Shown here piece by piece: positions 1-10,300 of a DNA stretch of 64,000 nucleotides. The DNA lies in NCBI GenBank assembly GCA_963820965.1, contig CAWGCC010000062.1, forward strand, positions 248,001 to 312,000, in the 5' to 3' direction. The position numbers were made by a program, and so were the translations under genes. The notes beneath the pieces were generated by a model. It was not told the origin of the DNA. It saw only the letters and a program-made list of their open reading frames with translations, and did not search any database. This DNA is from DATEDA01 sp963820965 (GTDB lineage: Bacteria; Pseudomonadota; Gammaproteobacteria; Burkholderiales; SG8-39). Position 1 is the first letter of the stretch; each line of letters starts with the position of its first letter.

Positions 1-510
1 GATGTCGTTCAGCGTGACGATCCGCGGCAGCTGGCCGATATCGCTCGCAAACGCGCCCATGTCGTGGTAGTTGCCGGTCAGCTTGATCGAGATCGGCAGC
101 TCGGCGTAGAACTCGCGGGTCGTCTCGCTCGGCGCCGGCTTGAAGAGCTCGAACTGGAGCCCGCGCCCGAGACCGGACTGGTTGATGTCGACGAGCAACG
201 CTTCCATCTGCGATTTGTTCGGCAGCTGCTTCAGCAGCGTCCCGAAGGAGGTTTCGATCTCGCGCAGCTGCGCGCGCAGAAGATCGAGGTTCACCGCCTG
301 GCGCTTCTTGTCCACGTACTCCTGCTTGAGCTTCGCCTCCTGCGCGCGGCCCGCCTCCAGCTCTTCGAGCTGGCCCTGCCAGTCGATGAAATAGGCGATC
401 ACGAGGACGCCGACGAGGATCACGACCAGCAGCAGCAGCTTGGGCAGCGGCGGCCAGCCGCCCGGGTCGCGGGTGTTGAGGTTCCTGAACTGATCGAGGA
501 CGCCGGCCAT
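1..510 (-). CDS. pilO: PilO, type IV pilus inner-membrane alignment protein (C-terminus outside window)
   Basis: The frame opens at an ATG at 510 and runs off the left edge, so only about the first 170 residues are present. A cytoplasmic head of about 23 residues precedes one membrane span (residues 24-43, rich in Leu and Val) and then a Glu/Lys/Arg-rich stretch that looks like a coiled coil, the standard PilO plan. PilO pairs with PilN in the periplasm to form the alignment subcomplex between the PilM-bound cytoplasmic ring and the PilQ secretin. It starts 3 bases after the pilN stop, so it belongs to the pilMNO operon. The periplasmic ferredoxin-like domain is only partly visible. Confidence 0.9.
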   Translation of the reverse strand, partial: MAGVLDQFRNLNTRDPGGWPPLPKLLLLVVILVGVLVIAYFIDWQGQLEELEAGRAQEAKLKQEYVDKKRQAVNLDLLRAQLREIETSFGTLLKQLPNKSQMEALLVDINQSGLGRGLQFELFKPAPSETTREFYAELPISIKLTGNYHDMGAFASDIGQLPRIVTLNDI

Positions 511-513
511 GGA

Positions 514-1119
514 TTACCCCTTCTTCGCGGCGTCGGCTTTGCCGGGCTTGCCGGGCTCTTCGACCACCGGCCGTTTGATGAGGAAGTTCATGTTGAACTC
601 GGACAACCGCCGCTTGTTCACGTCGCTTGCCTTGATCTCGACGAGCTGCGGCGAGGCCGCGGTGTTCTCGACGATCGGCGAGCTCTGCAGGTTGCGCATC
701 AGGGTCGACACCCGGGCGTTCGACTGCGCGTAGCCGGTGATATTGACCTTCAGCCCGTCCTGCTTGACGGTCTTGATGTAGATGCCGTCAGGCGTCTGCC
801 GCACGAGCTGGTCGAGCAACTCGACCGCGCGGGCGCGGTCGGTCTGCAGCGCCTCGATGATCTGCTTGCGAGCGAGGAGCGCGTTGATCTCGTCGCGAAG
901 CTTGCGGATCTCCTCGATCTCCTTGTCGAGCTTGGCGTTTTCCTTCTTCAGGAACTCGTTGCGGTCGTTCTGCGCCGAGACGTAACCGCCGATGATCCCG
1001 TGGACGGCGAGCCAGACCGCGCCGCCGAGGGCGGCGAAGACGATCGCGAGCAGCCCGAGCTGCCGGCGCTGGCGTTTGCGGCGCTCCTCGCGGTGCGCGA
1101 GCAGGTTGACGCGGATCAT
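514..1119 (-). CDS. pilN: PilN, type IV pilus assembly protein
   Basis: This 201-residue protein has the PilN layout: a short cytoplasmic N-terminus with the VNLLAHREER motif (residues 4-13), the peptide that docks on PilM in this family, then one membrane span at about residues 21-47, a coiled coil at about 50-90 and a small periplasmic domain. The usual INLLP is VNLLA here, a mild variant. Its start overlaps the end of pilM by 4 bases and it ends just before pilO, so the three are translationally coupled. Identification rests on the motif and gene order. Confidence 0.94.
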   Translation of the reverse strand: MIRVNLLAHREERRKRQRRQLGLLAIVFAALGGAVWLAVHGIIGGYVSAQNDRNEFLKKENAKLDKEIEEIRKLRDEINALLARKQIIEALQTDRARAVELLDQLVRQTPDGIYIKTVKQDGLKVNITGYAQSNARVSTLMRNLQSSPIVENTAASPQLVEIKASDVNKRRLSEFNMNFLIKRPVVEEPGKPGKADAAKKG

Positions 1120-2189
1120 TCGTCGAACCTCCGCATTGCGAGCCCGCAGGCGATCATCAGCGCCGGGGCGTCGGAGATGAGCTTCTTCAGCTGGATCCGG
1201 GGCGAGATCGACATGTTGGCGAACGGGTTCGCCACCATCGCGTTCACGCGCACGCGCGAGCTCACCATGTCCTCGAGCCCTGGCAAGGTCGAGGTGCCCC
1301 CGGTGAGAAGGATGTGGTCGATCGCGTTGAACTGGGTCGATGTGAAGAAGAACTGCATCGCGCGCTGGATCTCGAGCGCGGCGTTCTCCATGAACGGCCG
1401 CAGCACCTCGGCATCGAAGCTGTCGGGCAGCCCCCCGGAGCGCTTGGCGTTCTCCGCCTCCTCGGTCGAGAGGCCGTAGTGGCGCGCGATGTCCTGGGTG
1501 AGCTGGTTGCCCCCGAAGGCCTGCTCGCGGGTGTAGACCGCCTGGTCGTTGCGGAGCACCGTGATGTTCATGATGCTCGCGCCGAGATCGACGACGGCGA
1601 CGTTCTGGTCGCGGCCTTCGCTCGGCAGCTGCTGGCGGATCAGCTCGAAGGCGGTCTGCATGGCGTAGGACTCGACGTCCATCACCAGCGCCTTGAGCCC
1701 CGCCGCCTCGGCGACCGCCACGCGATCCTCGACCTTCTCCTTGCGTGAGGCGGCGATCAGGACCTCGACCTCCTCGGGCCCCGACGGCGCCGGCCCGAGG
1801 ACCTGGAAGTCGAGGTTCACCTCGTCGAGCGCAAACGGAATGTACTGGTTCGCCTCGCCTTCGACCTGGACCTCGAGCTCCTCCTCGCGCAGGCCTGCCG
1901 GGCAGACGATCTTCTTGGTGATGACCGCGGCGGTGGGCAGCGCGATGGCGACGTTCTTGGTGCGGGTACCGAGCTTTTTCCAGGCGCGCCGGACGGCCTC
2001 GGCGACCGACTCGAGATTCGCGATGTTGCCATCGAGGACCGAGTCCTTCGATAATGGCTCGATAGCGTAGCGTTCTACGCGTTGCGCGCCCTTTCCGGCC
2101 TCGGCCAGCTCCACCATCTTGACGGCGGAGGAACTGATGTCCATCCCAAAGAGCGGCGGCACCTTGGGCTTGAAAATGTCGAGCTGCAA
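1116..2189 (-). CDS. pilM: PilM, actin-like ATPase of the type IV pilus
   Basis: PilM is a cytoplasmic FtsA/actin-fold protein that binds ATP and the PilN tail. Visible motifs are the phosphate-1 segment GMDISSSAVKMVEL (residues 15-28), the phosphate-2 segment VAVVDLGAS and the adenosine-binding LTGGTSTLPGL near the C-terminus. At 357 residues it is full length. The start is a TTG at 2189, preceded by a G-rich stretch that can serve as a ribosome binding site. It is the first gene of pilMNO and is divergent from mrcA across 167 bases, the common betaproteobacterial arrangement. Confidence 0.95.
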   Translation of the reverse strand: MQLDIFKPKVPPLFGMDISSSAVKMVELAEAGKGAQRVERYAIEPLSKDSVLDGNIANLESVAEAVRRAWKKLGTRTKNVAIALPTAAVITKKIVCPAGLREEELEVQVEGEANQYIPFALDEVNLDFQVLGPAPSGPEEVEVLIAASRKEKVEDRVAVAEAAGLKALVMDVESYAMQTAFELIRQQLPSEGRDQNVAVVDLGASIMNITVLRNDQAVYTREQAFGGNQLTQDIARHYGLSTEEAENAKRSGGLPDSFDAEVLRPFMENAALEIQRAMQFFFTSTQFNAIDHILLTGGTSTLPGLEDMVSSRVRVNAMVANPFANMSISPRIQLKKLISDAPALMIACGLAMRRFDE

Positions 2190-2295
2190 GAGATCCCCCC
2201 CGGAACGGATTTCCCCTTACGTTCCGAATGCTTACGAGCGAGTTTAAGACTTTAGTTTAAAGGCTAACAACAAGTACTAGCGTCGTCTAGTCAAT

Positions 2296-2326
2296 TTGTC
2301 ACGGTCATCTTGGTAGTCCCTATAAT
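2296..2326 (+). promoter_or_regulatory. Probable sigma-70 promoter of mrcA
   Basis: TTGTCA at 2296-2301 and a perfect TATAAT at 2321-2326 are separated by 19 bases, slightly longer than ideal. Transcription would begin near 2333, leaving a leader of about 25 bases before the TTG start of mrcA. It lies in the AT-richer divergent region between pilM and mrcA. Confidence 0.55.
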
Positions 2327-2356
2327 GGCGTTACCTTCTACGCGAAAGACGCTCCA

Positions 2357-4675
2357 TTGAAGTTGCTGCGCTGGTTCGCTTTCCCCGTCGCCCTGCTCGC
2401 CGGACTGGCCGTTCTGGCGGCGCTGCTGGGGGCCTTCGTGCTGCTGGTCGCCTACCCCAAAGTGCCGCCGATCGACGCGCTGACCGATTACCAGCCGAAG
2501 GTTCCCCTGCGCGTCTACACCGCCGACGGGGCCCTGATCGGCGAATTCGGCGAGGAACGCCGCGCGGTGGTGCGGATCGCCGAGGTGCCCCCGGTGCTGA
2601 AGCAGGCCGTCCTCGCTGCGGAGGACGAACGCTTCTACCAGCACCAGGGCGTCGATTATGTCGGTGTCATAAGAGCAGCCTACTCCAATCTCGTTGCCGG
2701 AGGCAAGCGCCAGGGCGCCAGCACGATAACTATGCAGCTTGCGCGCAACTTCTTTCTCTCGAGCGAGAAGACGCTCACGCGCAAGCTCTACGAAGCGCTC
2801 CTCGCGCTCAAGATCGAGTCCACCTTGAGCAAGGACCAGATCCTCGAGATCTATCTCAACCAGATCTACCTCGGCCAGCGGGCCTACGGCTTCGCGGCGG
2901 CGGCGCAGATCTACTTCGGCAAGCCGCTCGCCGACGTGACGGTGGCCGAGGCGGCGATGCTCGCCGGGCTGCCGAAGGCACCCTCGAGCTTCAACCCGGT
3001 CGTGAACCCCAAGCGCGCGAAGCAGCGCCAACTCTATGTGTTGCGTCGCATGCAGGAGCTCGGCTACATCACCGATGCGCAGCTTGCTGCGGCACAGAAG
3101 GACCCGCTCGCGGTGCGGCGCGACATAGATGGCTTCGCGGTGCATGCCGAGTACGTCGCCGAGATGGTCCGGCAGGTCCTCTACGAGCGGTACCCGAGCG
3201 ACGTCTACACCAAGGGCTTTCGGGTCTACACGACCATCACGAAGCGCGACCAGGAAGCCGCCTACCAGTCGTTGCGGCGCGGGGTGCTTGAGTACGACCG
3301 CCGACATGGCTACCGCGGGCCGGAAGGCTACGTCGACCTGCCGCAAGGTGCGCCCGAGGAGCCTCTGGAGGAGGTGCTGCAGGAATTCCCGGACAGCGAG
3401 GAGCTGCTCGCGGCGGTGGTGCTGGAAGCGGGTCCGAAGCAGGTCAAGGCTTACCGCCGCGGTGGGGAGATCGTGACCATCGCGGAAAGCGGCCTGCGCT
3501 TCGCGGCGTCCTCGCTCGCGGAGAAGACTCCCCCGAACCGCCGCATCCGCCGCGGCGCGGTGATCCGCGTCCAGAAGGAAGACAAGATCGGGTGGCAGAT
3601 CCTGCAGCTGCCCGACGTCGAAGCGGCGTTCGTCGCGCTCGATCCGCAGAGCGGCGCCGTGCGCGCGCTCGTCGGCGGCTTCGACTTCTCTCGCAACAAG
3701 TACAACCACGTCACCCAGGCGTGGCGCCAGCCGGGCTCGTCGTTCAAACCGTTCATCTATTCGGCGTCGCTCGAAAAGGGGTTCACCCCGGCTACCGTCG
3801 TCAACGACGCGCCCGTCGTCGTCGACGCCGCGCTCACCGGCGGCCAGGTGTGGGAGCCGAAGAACTACGACGGCAAGTACGAGGGGCCGATACGCCTGCG
3901 GACGGCGCTCGCGAAATCGAAGAACATGGTATCGGTCCGCGTCCTGCAGTCGATCGGCACCGAGTATGCGCAGGACTATGTCACGCGCTTCGGGTTCGAC
4001 GCCGACAAGCACCCGCCCTATCTCACGCTCGCGCTCGGCGCTGGGTCGGTGACCCCCTGGCAGATGGCGCGCGCGTACGGCGTATTCGCGAACGGCGGCT
4101 ACCGGATCGATCCGTACCTGATCGAGAAGATCGTCGACGACCGCGGCAACCTTCTCGCGCAGGCGCAGCCGGTGAAGGCAGGGGAGCCGAGCCTGCGCGT
4201 GATCGACGCGCGCAACGCCTTCATCATGGACAGCATGATGCACGACGTGATGCGCATCGGCACCGCCGCGCGGGCTTCGTCGCTCGGACGCAAGGATCTT
4301 GCCGGCAAGACCGGCACGACCAACGACCACGTGGACGCCTGGTTCGCGGGCTACCAGCCCGGGCTCGTCGGGATCGCCTGGATCGGCTTCGACCAGCCGA
4401 AAAAGCTGGGCGCCAACGAGACCGGCAGCGCCGCCGCGCTACCGATCTGGATGGGTTACATGCGCGCCGCGCTGAAGGGCGTACCGGAGCTGCAGCCGGA
4501 GCCCCCGCCGGGGATCGTCAGCGTGCGGATCGACCCCGAGACCGGGGTCCAATCGCCCGACGGCTTCATCGCCGAATACTTCTACCGCGAGTTCCTGCCG
4601 CCGGCCGACGCTGCTGCGACGGCGGGGCGCGGCACGACGCGGACCGTCGAGGAAGTCCGCAACCAGCTGTTCTGA
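2357..4675 (+). CDS. mrcA: Penicillin-binding protein 1A (bifunctional glycosyltransferase/transpeptidase)
   Basis: This 772-residue class A PBP polymerises lipid II and cross-links peptidoglycan. It has an N-terminal membrane anchor (about residues 8-32), a GT51 glycosyltransferase domain with the catalytic EDERFYQHQG motif (Glu89, Glu91), an intervening OB-like segment, and a transpeptidase domain with SxxK (Ser461-Lys464), SxN (SKN in AKSKNM) and KTG (651-653). The start is a TTG at 2357 that gives the anchor directly. Divergence from pilM and the downstream lptM-lysA are typical of betaproteobacteria. The symbol ponA is also used. Confidence 0.96.
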   Translation: MKLLRWFAFPVALLAGLAVLAALLGAFVLLVAYPKVPPIDALTDYQPKVPLRVYTADGALIGEFGEERRAVVRIAEVPPVLKQAVLAAEDERFYQHQGVDYVGVIRAAYSNLVAGGKRQGASTITMQLARNFFLSSEKTLTRKLYEALLALKIESTLSKDQILEIYLNQIYLGQRAYGFAAAAQIYFGKPLADVTVAEAAMLAGLPKAPSSFNPVVNPKRAKQRQLYVLRRMQELGYITDAQLAAAQKDPLAVRRDIDGFAVHAEYVAEMVRQVLYERYPSDVYTKGFRVYTTITKRDQEAAYQSLRRGVLEYDRRHGYRGPEGYVDLPQGAPEEPLEEVLQEFPDSEELLAAVVLEAGPKQVKAYRRGGEIVTIAESGLRFAASSLAEKTPPNRRIRRGAVIRVQKEDKIGWQILQLPDVEAAFVALDPQSGAVRALVGGFDFSRNKYNHVTQAWRQPGSSFKPFIYSASLEKGFTPATVVNDAPVVVDAALTGGQVWEPKNYDGKYEGPIRLRTALAKSKNMVSVRVLQSIGTEYAQDYVTRFGFDADKHPPYLTLALGAGSVTPWQMARAYGVFANGGYRIDPYLIEKIVDDRGNLLAQAQPVKAGEPSLRVIDARNAFIMDSMMHDVMRIGTAARASSLGRKDLAGKTGTTNDHVDAWFAGYQPGLVGIAWIGFDQPKKLGANETGSAAALPIWMGYMRAALKGVPELQPEPPPGIVSVRIDPETGVQSPDGFIAEYFYREFLPPADAAATAGRGTTRTVEEVRNQLF

Positions 4676-4717
4676 ACCGGGGCGTGTGGCGCGCCGTGTA
4701 TGATCCCGGACGCCGTC

Positions 4718-4837
4718 ATGCGCCGCGTCATCGCCCTCCTGCTTCTCACGCTCGGCCTCGCGGCGTGCGGCACGAAGGGCGCGCTGTATCTCCCGCCGCC
4801 CGAGGGCGAGACGGCCGCCGCGTCCAAGAAGAAATGA
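4718..4837 (+). CDS. lptM: LptM, small outer-membrane lipoprotein of the LPS translocon
   Basis: A 39-residue frame begins with MRR and a hydrophobic stretch ending in the lipobox LAAC (Cys17). It is followed by GTKGALYLPPPEG, the hallmark of the LptM (YifL) family, which assists assembly of the LptD-LptE translocon. The gene sits between mrcA and lysA, and only one base separates its TGA from the lysA GTG. LptM next to lysA is a widespread proteobacterial arrangement. It is easy to miss because of its size. Family identity is from the lipobox plus the GxKGxLYLP signature. Confidence 0.88.
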   Translation: MRRVIALLLLTLGLAACGTKGALYLPPPEGETAAASKKK

Positions 4838-4838
4838 C

Positions 4839-6098
4839 GTGACGCCGTTCGCCGTCCGGCACGGCCGGCTGTACGCCGAGTCGGTCCCGCTCGAAGACAT
4901 CGCACGGCAATTCGGCACGCCCTGCTTCGTCTACTCCCGCACCGCGCTCGAGCGCGCGTTCCGCGCGTTCGCGGACCCGCTCGCCGGACGCGACCACCTC
5001 GTCTGCTACGCGACGAAAGCGAATTCCAACCTCGCGGTGATCGACGTGTTCGCGCGCCTCGGAGCGGGCTTCGACATCGTCTCCGGCGGCGAGCTCGCCC
5101 GTGTCGTCGCGGCCGGCGGCGACCCGGGCAAGGTGGTGTTCTCCGGCGTCGGGAAGTCGGAAGCGGAAATCCGCCAGGCGCTCGCCGCCCGCATTCTCTG
5201 CTTCAACGTCGAGTCGGCTGGCGAGCTCGATCGCATCGAGCGCATCGCGGGCGGAGCGGGAAAGCGCGCGCCAGTCTCGCTGCGGGTGAATCCCGATGTC
5301 GACCCGAGGACGCATCCGTATATCGCCACGGGACTGAAGCAGAGCAAGTTCGGCGTGGCCGTCGAGGACGCGCTGCCGCTCTATCGCAAGGCGGCCGTGT
5401 CGCCGCATCTGGAGGTCGCCGGCATCGGCTTTCACATCGGCTCGCAGCTGACCGAGGCGCCGCCGTTCGTCGCCGCGCTCGACAGGGTGCTCGAGCTGGT
5501 CGATGCGCTCGAGCTCGAGGGCATTGCGCTGCACCACATCGACCTCGGCGGCGGCCTGGGGATCCGTTATCGGGATGAGTGCCCGCCGTCCCCCGACGAG
5601 TACCTCCGCCCGCTGCTCGACCGCCTTGCCGGCCGGCCGCACCGAATCCTGCTCGAGCCGGGGCGGACCCTGGTAGGCAACGCCGGCGCGCTCCTGACAC
5701 GGGTGGAATACCTCAAGCACGGTTCCGAGCTGAACTTTGCGGTAGTGGACGCCGCCATGAACGACCTCCTGCGCCCGGCCCTCTACGACGCCTGGCACGA
5801 TATCGTCCCGGTGAGGCAGCGCGGCGAGGACGAGCGAGTCTACGAGGTCGTCGGACCCGTGTGCGAGAGCGGGGATTTCCTCGGCCACGGCCGGCCGCTC
5901 GCGCTCACTGAAGGCGACCTGCTCGCGATCCTGTCGGCGGGAGCTTACGGGATGGTAATGAGCTCGAACTACAACACCCGCCCCCGCGCCGCCGAGGTGA
6001 TGGTCGACGGCTCGAGAGCGCATCTCGTCCGGGAGCGGGAGCAGACGCATGCGCTCTTCGCCCTGGAGCGACGGCTGCCTCTAGACGACGCTCATTGA
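4839..6098 (+). CDS. lysA: Diaminopimelate decarboxylase
   Basis: LysA makes L-lysine from meso-diaminopimelate using PLP. The 419-residue fold-III protein shows the PLP lysine in CYATKANSN (Lys60), the HIGSQ motif, the glycine-rich HHIDLGGGLG, the phosphate-binding EPGRTLVGNAG and the C-terminal catalytic CESGDFLG. The start is a GTG at 4839, one base after lptM, implying one transcript. Length and motifs are normal for proteobacterial LysA. No lysine riboswitch is visible and there is no room for one. Confidence 0.97.
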   Translation: MTPFAVRHGRLYAESVPLEDIARQFGTPCFVYSRTALERAFRAFADPLAGRDHLVCYATKANSNLAVIDVFARLGAGFDIVSGGELARVVAAGGDPGKVVFSGVGKSEAEIRQALAARILCFNVESAGELDRIERIAGGAGKRAPVSLRVNPDVDPRTHPYIATGLKQSKFGVAVEDALPLYRKAAVSPHLEVAGIGFHIGSQLTEAPPFVAALDRVLELVDALELEGIALHHIDLGGGLGIRYRDECPPSPDEYLRPLLDRLAGRPHRILLEPGRTLVGNAGALLTRVEYLKHGSELNFAVVDAAMNDLLRPALYDAWHDIVPVRQRGEDERVYEVVGPVCESGDFLGHGRPLALTEGDLLAILSAGAYGMVMSSNYNTRPRAAEVMVDGSRAHLVREREQTHALFALERRLPLDDAH

Positions 6099-6170
6099 CC
6101 CGTCCGAGCGGGGCTGCTAGCGTCCATTCTCCCCGCCGCACGAAGCGATCGGCGGTTGCCCGGACCCCCA

Positions 6171-7346
6171 GTGAAACGACTCTCTTTGGCTGTAGCCGCC
6201 CTCGCCGCGGTCGCCGTAGGCTGCGGCGACAACAAGGCTGACACGAAGAAGCAGGTCGGCCCGCCGGCGACCCTCGTGACCGTCGCGAAGGCCGAAGTGC
6301 GCACGCTCGAGATCGTCGAGGACTCGGTCGGATCGCTCGAGAATTTCATGGACCCGAAGGTCGGCGCGGAGGTGGCGGGCCGCGTGGTGAGCGTGCAGGG
6401 CTTCGTCGGCAAGAAGGTGAAGCGGGGCGACCCGCTCGCCGAGATCGACGCCTCCGACCTCGAGATCCAGAGCCGCTCCGATAGCGCGGAGATCGCGCGG
6501 CTCGAGGCGCTGGTCGCGAATGCGGAGCGCATCATCGCCAACCAGCAGAGGCTGGTCGAGAAGGCGTTCATCTCGCAGAACGCGCTCGACGAGTCGATTG
6601 CCCAGGGCAAGGCCATCCGCGAGCAGCTCGCCGTAGCGCGCGCGAAGCTCGACGCCAACCGCAACTCGCTGCGCAAGACCAAGGTCATCTCGCCGATCGA
6701 CGGCGAGATCGAGGTGCAGATCGTCGCCCCGGGCGACTACGTCAAGGTCGGCGACCCGATGTTCCAGCTCGTCGGCACCCAGCGGCTGCACGCGCACCTG
6801 CCGTTCCCCGAGAGCGCGGCGCCGCGGCTCAAGGTGGGGCAGCCGGTGCGAATCACGTCGCCGCTCGTGCCCGACTTCGTCGTCGAGGCGAAGATCGACG
6901 AGATCCGGCCGACGATCACCGCGACCAGCCGCGCGCTCGACGTCATCGTCAAATTCGACACCGACGGGAAGTTCCGTGGCGGCGGCACGGTCAACGCCCA
7001 GATCGTGACCGGACGCAAGCCCAATGCGGTCGTGGTGCCCGAGCAGAGCGTCGTGCTGCGGCCCGCCGGCAAAGTGGTCTACGTCGTCGAGGACGGCAAC
7101 AAGGTGGCGCAGCGCATCGTTCAGACCGGGTACAGGCAGGGCGGCCTGATCGAGATCACCGCCGGGCTCGCCGGCGGCGAAACGGTCGCGGTCGACGGCG
7201 CCGGCTTCCTGACCAACAACACCAGCGTCGTCGTGTCCAGACCACCCGGGGAGATAGAGGCGCCGGCGCCGCCAGCGGTGCCGACGGCGCAGCAGCCCAG
7301 CCCCAGCAAGCCGATCGCCCCTGCAGTCAAGGGAGGGGCGTCGTGA
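6171..7346 (+). CDS. RND efflux periplasmic adaptor (membrane fusion protein, lipoprotein type)
   Basis: This adaptor links an inner-membrane RND pump to an outer-membrane channel. I chose the GTG at 6171 because it gives MKRLSLAVAA and a near-consensus lipobox ending at Cys18; an upstream TTG at 6156 would only add five residues. Then come a barrel-lipoyl half (DPKVGAEVAGRV, VQGFVGKKVKRGDPLAEID), a helical hairpin (about residues 100-160) and the second lipoyl half (VISPIDGEIEVQIVAPGDYV). The Pro/Ala-rich tail is unusual but common in this group. Its end overlaps the transporter start by 4 bases. The substrate cannot be told from sequence. Confidence 0.93.
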   Translation: MKRLSLAVAALAAVAVGCGDNKADTKKQVGPPATLVTVAKAEVRTLEIVEDSVGSLENFMDPKVGAEVAGRVVSVQGFVGKKVKRGDPLAEIDASDLEIQSRSDSAEIARLEALVANAERIIANQQRLVEKAFISQNALDESIAQGKAIREQLAVARAKLDANRNSLRKTKVISPIDGEIEVQIVAPGDYVKVGDPMFQLVGTQRLHAHLPFPESAAPRLKVGQPVRITSPLVPDFVVEAKIDEIRPTITATSRALDVIVKFDTDGKFRGGGTVNAQIVTGRKPNAVVVPEQSVVLRPAGKVVYVVEDGNKVAQRIVQTGYRQGGLIEITAGLAGGETVAVDGAGFLTNNTSVVVSRPPGEIEAPAPPAVPTAQQPSPSKPIAPAVKGGAS

Positions 7347-10300
7347 CCCTGCCCGAGCTGTCCATCAAGCGTCACGTCTTCGCGGTGATGCTGAACGCCG
7401 TGCTGGTGCTGTTCGGTCTGATCGCCTACCAGCGCATCGGCATGGACAAGCTGCCCTACGTCGAGTTTCCGGTCGTCTCCGTCCAGACCACCCTCAAGGG
7501 CGCGAATCCCGACGTCGTCGACTCGGCGATCACGGGCGTGATCGAGGGTTCGGTCAACAGCGTGCCGGGCATCGAGCACATCCAGTCCACGTCCTCGCCC
7601 GGCGTGTCGCAGATCAACATCACCTTCAACCTCGACAAGCGGATCGACGTCGCGTTCAACGAGGTGCAGGCGAAGGTGAACCAGGTGCTGCGCCGGCTGC
7701 CGAAGGACGCCGACCCCCCGGTGGTCGCAAAGGTCGAGACCAACACCTCGCCGATCTTCTGGATGGCGATCTCGGGCGACCGCACGCAGCAGCAGCTGAA
7801 CCAGTACGCGATCAACGTCATCAAGAAGAAGCTCGAGACGATCGACGGCGTCGGCGAGGTGCGCGTCGGCGGGCGGCGCGATCGCACGATCCGCGTGAAC
7901 CTGCTGCCCGCCCGCATGGCGGCGTTCGGCATCGCGGCGCAGGACATCCAGGACGCCTTCACCCGCGAGCACCTGCAGGTCGCGGGCGGGTTCATCGTCG
8001 GCGGTTCGACCGAGCACCTGGTGAAGCTCGACCTCGAGTTTCACAGCATGGACGACCTCGAGAAGATGATCGTCGGCTTCCGCGAGGGCTCGCCGATCAG
8101 GCTCAAGGACATCGCCGAGATCGAGGACGGCCTCTCCGACTTCCGGCAGCTCGCGCGCTTCAACGGCCAGATGGCGGTCGGGCTCGGCGCGGTGAAGATC
8201 CCGAACACCAATACCGTCGCGATCGTGCAGCGGATCATGGAGCGGCTGGAGACCGACATCATCCCGAGCCTGCCGCCGGGCATGAAGATCGACATCGTCC
8301 AGAACGACGCGGTGTTCATCGGCGAAACGATCAAGGCGCTGAAGGAGCACCTCTTCGAGGGCACCCTGCTCGCCGCGCTGGTGGTGCTCTTCTTCCTGCG
8401 CAGCGTACGGTCGACCCTGATCATCGCCACGGCGATCCCGGTCTCGCTGCTCGGCGCGGTGGGGGTGATGTACTTCTTCGGCTACACCTTCAATTCGGTG
8501 ACGATGCTCGCGCTCCTCCTGCTGATCGGCGTCGTGGTGGACGACTCGATCGTGGTGCTCGAGAACATCTTCCGCCACCGCGAGCACCTCGATCCCGATC
8601 CGATCTCGGCGGCGATGAACGGCAGCCGCGAGGTCACCTTCGCAGTGCTCGCGGCGACGCTCTCGCTCGTCTCGATCTTCGCGCCGGTGATCTTCATCGG
8701 CGGCGTGATCGGCCAGTTCTTCAAGTCGTTCGCGGTGGTCGTGACCTTCGGCGTGCTGGTATCGTGGTTCGTCTCGCTCACGCTCACCCCGATGCTGTGC
8801 TCGCGGTTCCTGCGCGTTCACAGGCACGAGGGGCGAGTGCACCGCTGGCTCGACCGCTTCTTCGCCGGACTCGATAGCGTGTACCGCCGGCTGCTCAACG
8901 CCGCGATCCGGCATCGCTGGGGGGTGCTCGCCGCAACGGTGCTGATATCGGCCTCGAGCGTCTACTTCTACGGCAACATCGGCAAGGAGCTCGCTCCGGC
9001 GCAGGACGAAGGCCGGTTCCTGATCACGATGCGAACGCCGCTCGGCTCCTCGATCCACTACACCGAGACGCGGCTGCGCCAGGTCGAGGAGATCGTGAAG
9101 CAGTACCCGGAGGTCGTGACCGAGTGGGGCATCATCGGGCTCGGCTCGGCGCAGCAGGTGAACCAGGCGACGCTCGTGATCCGCATGCTGCCCAAGGACG
9201 AGCGTCGCGCGAAAGGGATGCGTTCCCAGCAGCAGGTCCTGGCGACGATCCGGCGGGATATCGCGCAGGTGCCGGGCGCGCGGGTGTTCGCGCGCGGCTT
9301 CGGCGTGTTCCCGGGGCAGCGGACCGAGCCGCTCCAGTTCGTCGTCACCGGTCCGAACCTGCAGGAGATGGGGCGGAACGCGGGCGAGATCCAGCGCACG
9401 CTGCAGAACAACCCGGCGATCGGCCGCATGGACACCGATCTGCAGCTCGACCTGCCGCAGCTAGTCCTGGCGCCCGACCGCACGCGCTCGCAGGCGTTCG
9501 GCCTGAGCGCGAACGACGTCGCGTCCGCGCTCAACATGCTGACCGGCGGCATCGACATCGCCAAGTACAACGACGACCCGGGTGACGGGCAGCGCTACGA
9601 CATCCGCGTCAAGGCGAAGGACGGGGAGTTCCTGCAGCAGGCGGACCTCACGAAGATCTACCTCCGCAACCGCCAGGGACAGCTGATCCGCCTCGACAGC
9701 GTCGCGAAGTTCCAGGAGACCCTCGGGCCGGCCGTCATCGGGCGGTTCGACCTCGAATACTCGGCGACCTTCTACAACATCCCGAGCGTGTCGCTCGGCG
9801 ACGCGGTCGATATCGTGCGCGCAACGGGCGAGAAGCTGCCGCTCGGGTATCGCGTCCAGCTCATCGGGGAGGCCGAGGAGCTAGGCAAGACCCAGCGCTA
9901 CGTGCTCTTCGCGCTCGTCGTGGGGTCGCTCCTGCTCTTCATGGTGCTCGCGAGCCAGTTCAACTCCTTCGTGCAGCCGCTCATCATCATGCTCGCGGTG
10001 CCGCTCGCGATCGTCGGCGGCCTCGCCTCGCTGTGGCTCGCCGTCCCGGCCGCCCAGTTCGCGGTCTGGCTCGGCGCGGAGATCCAGCCGCTCACCCTCA
10101 ACATCTACTCGATGATCGGTCTCGTCCTGCTGATCGGCCTGGTCGCGAAGAACTCGATCCTGCTCGTCGACCTCACCAACCAGCGTCGGGCGCAGGGGTT
10201 GGGCGTCGACGAGGCACTCCGCGACGCCTGCCCGATCCGGATGCGGCCGGTGCTGATGACTTCGGCCACGATCGTCCTCGCGCTGGCGCCGGCGGCGCTC

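Noticed and set aside
2291..4330. A 679-codon open frame opposite mrcA, and similar long antisense frames at 7121-9058, 24884-27307 and 54119-56161
   Set aside because: They are rich in Arg, Asp, His and Leu with no domain, no ribosome binding site and exact overlap with well-supported genes. High third-position GC commonly leaves such frames open.
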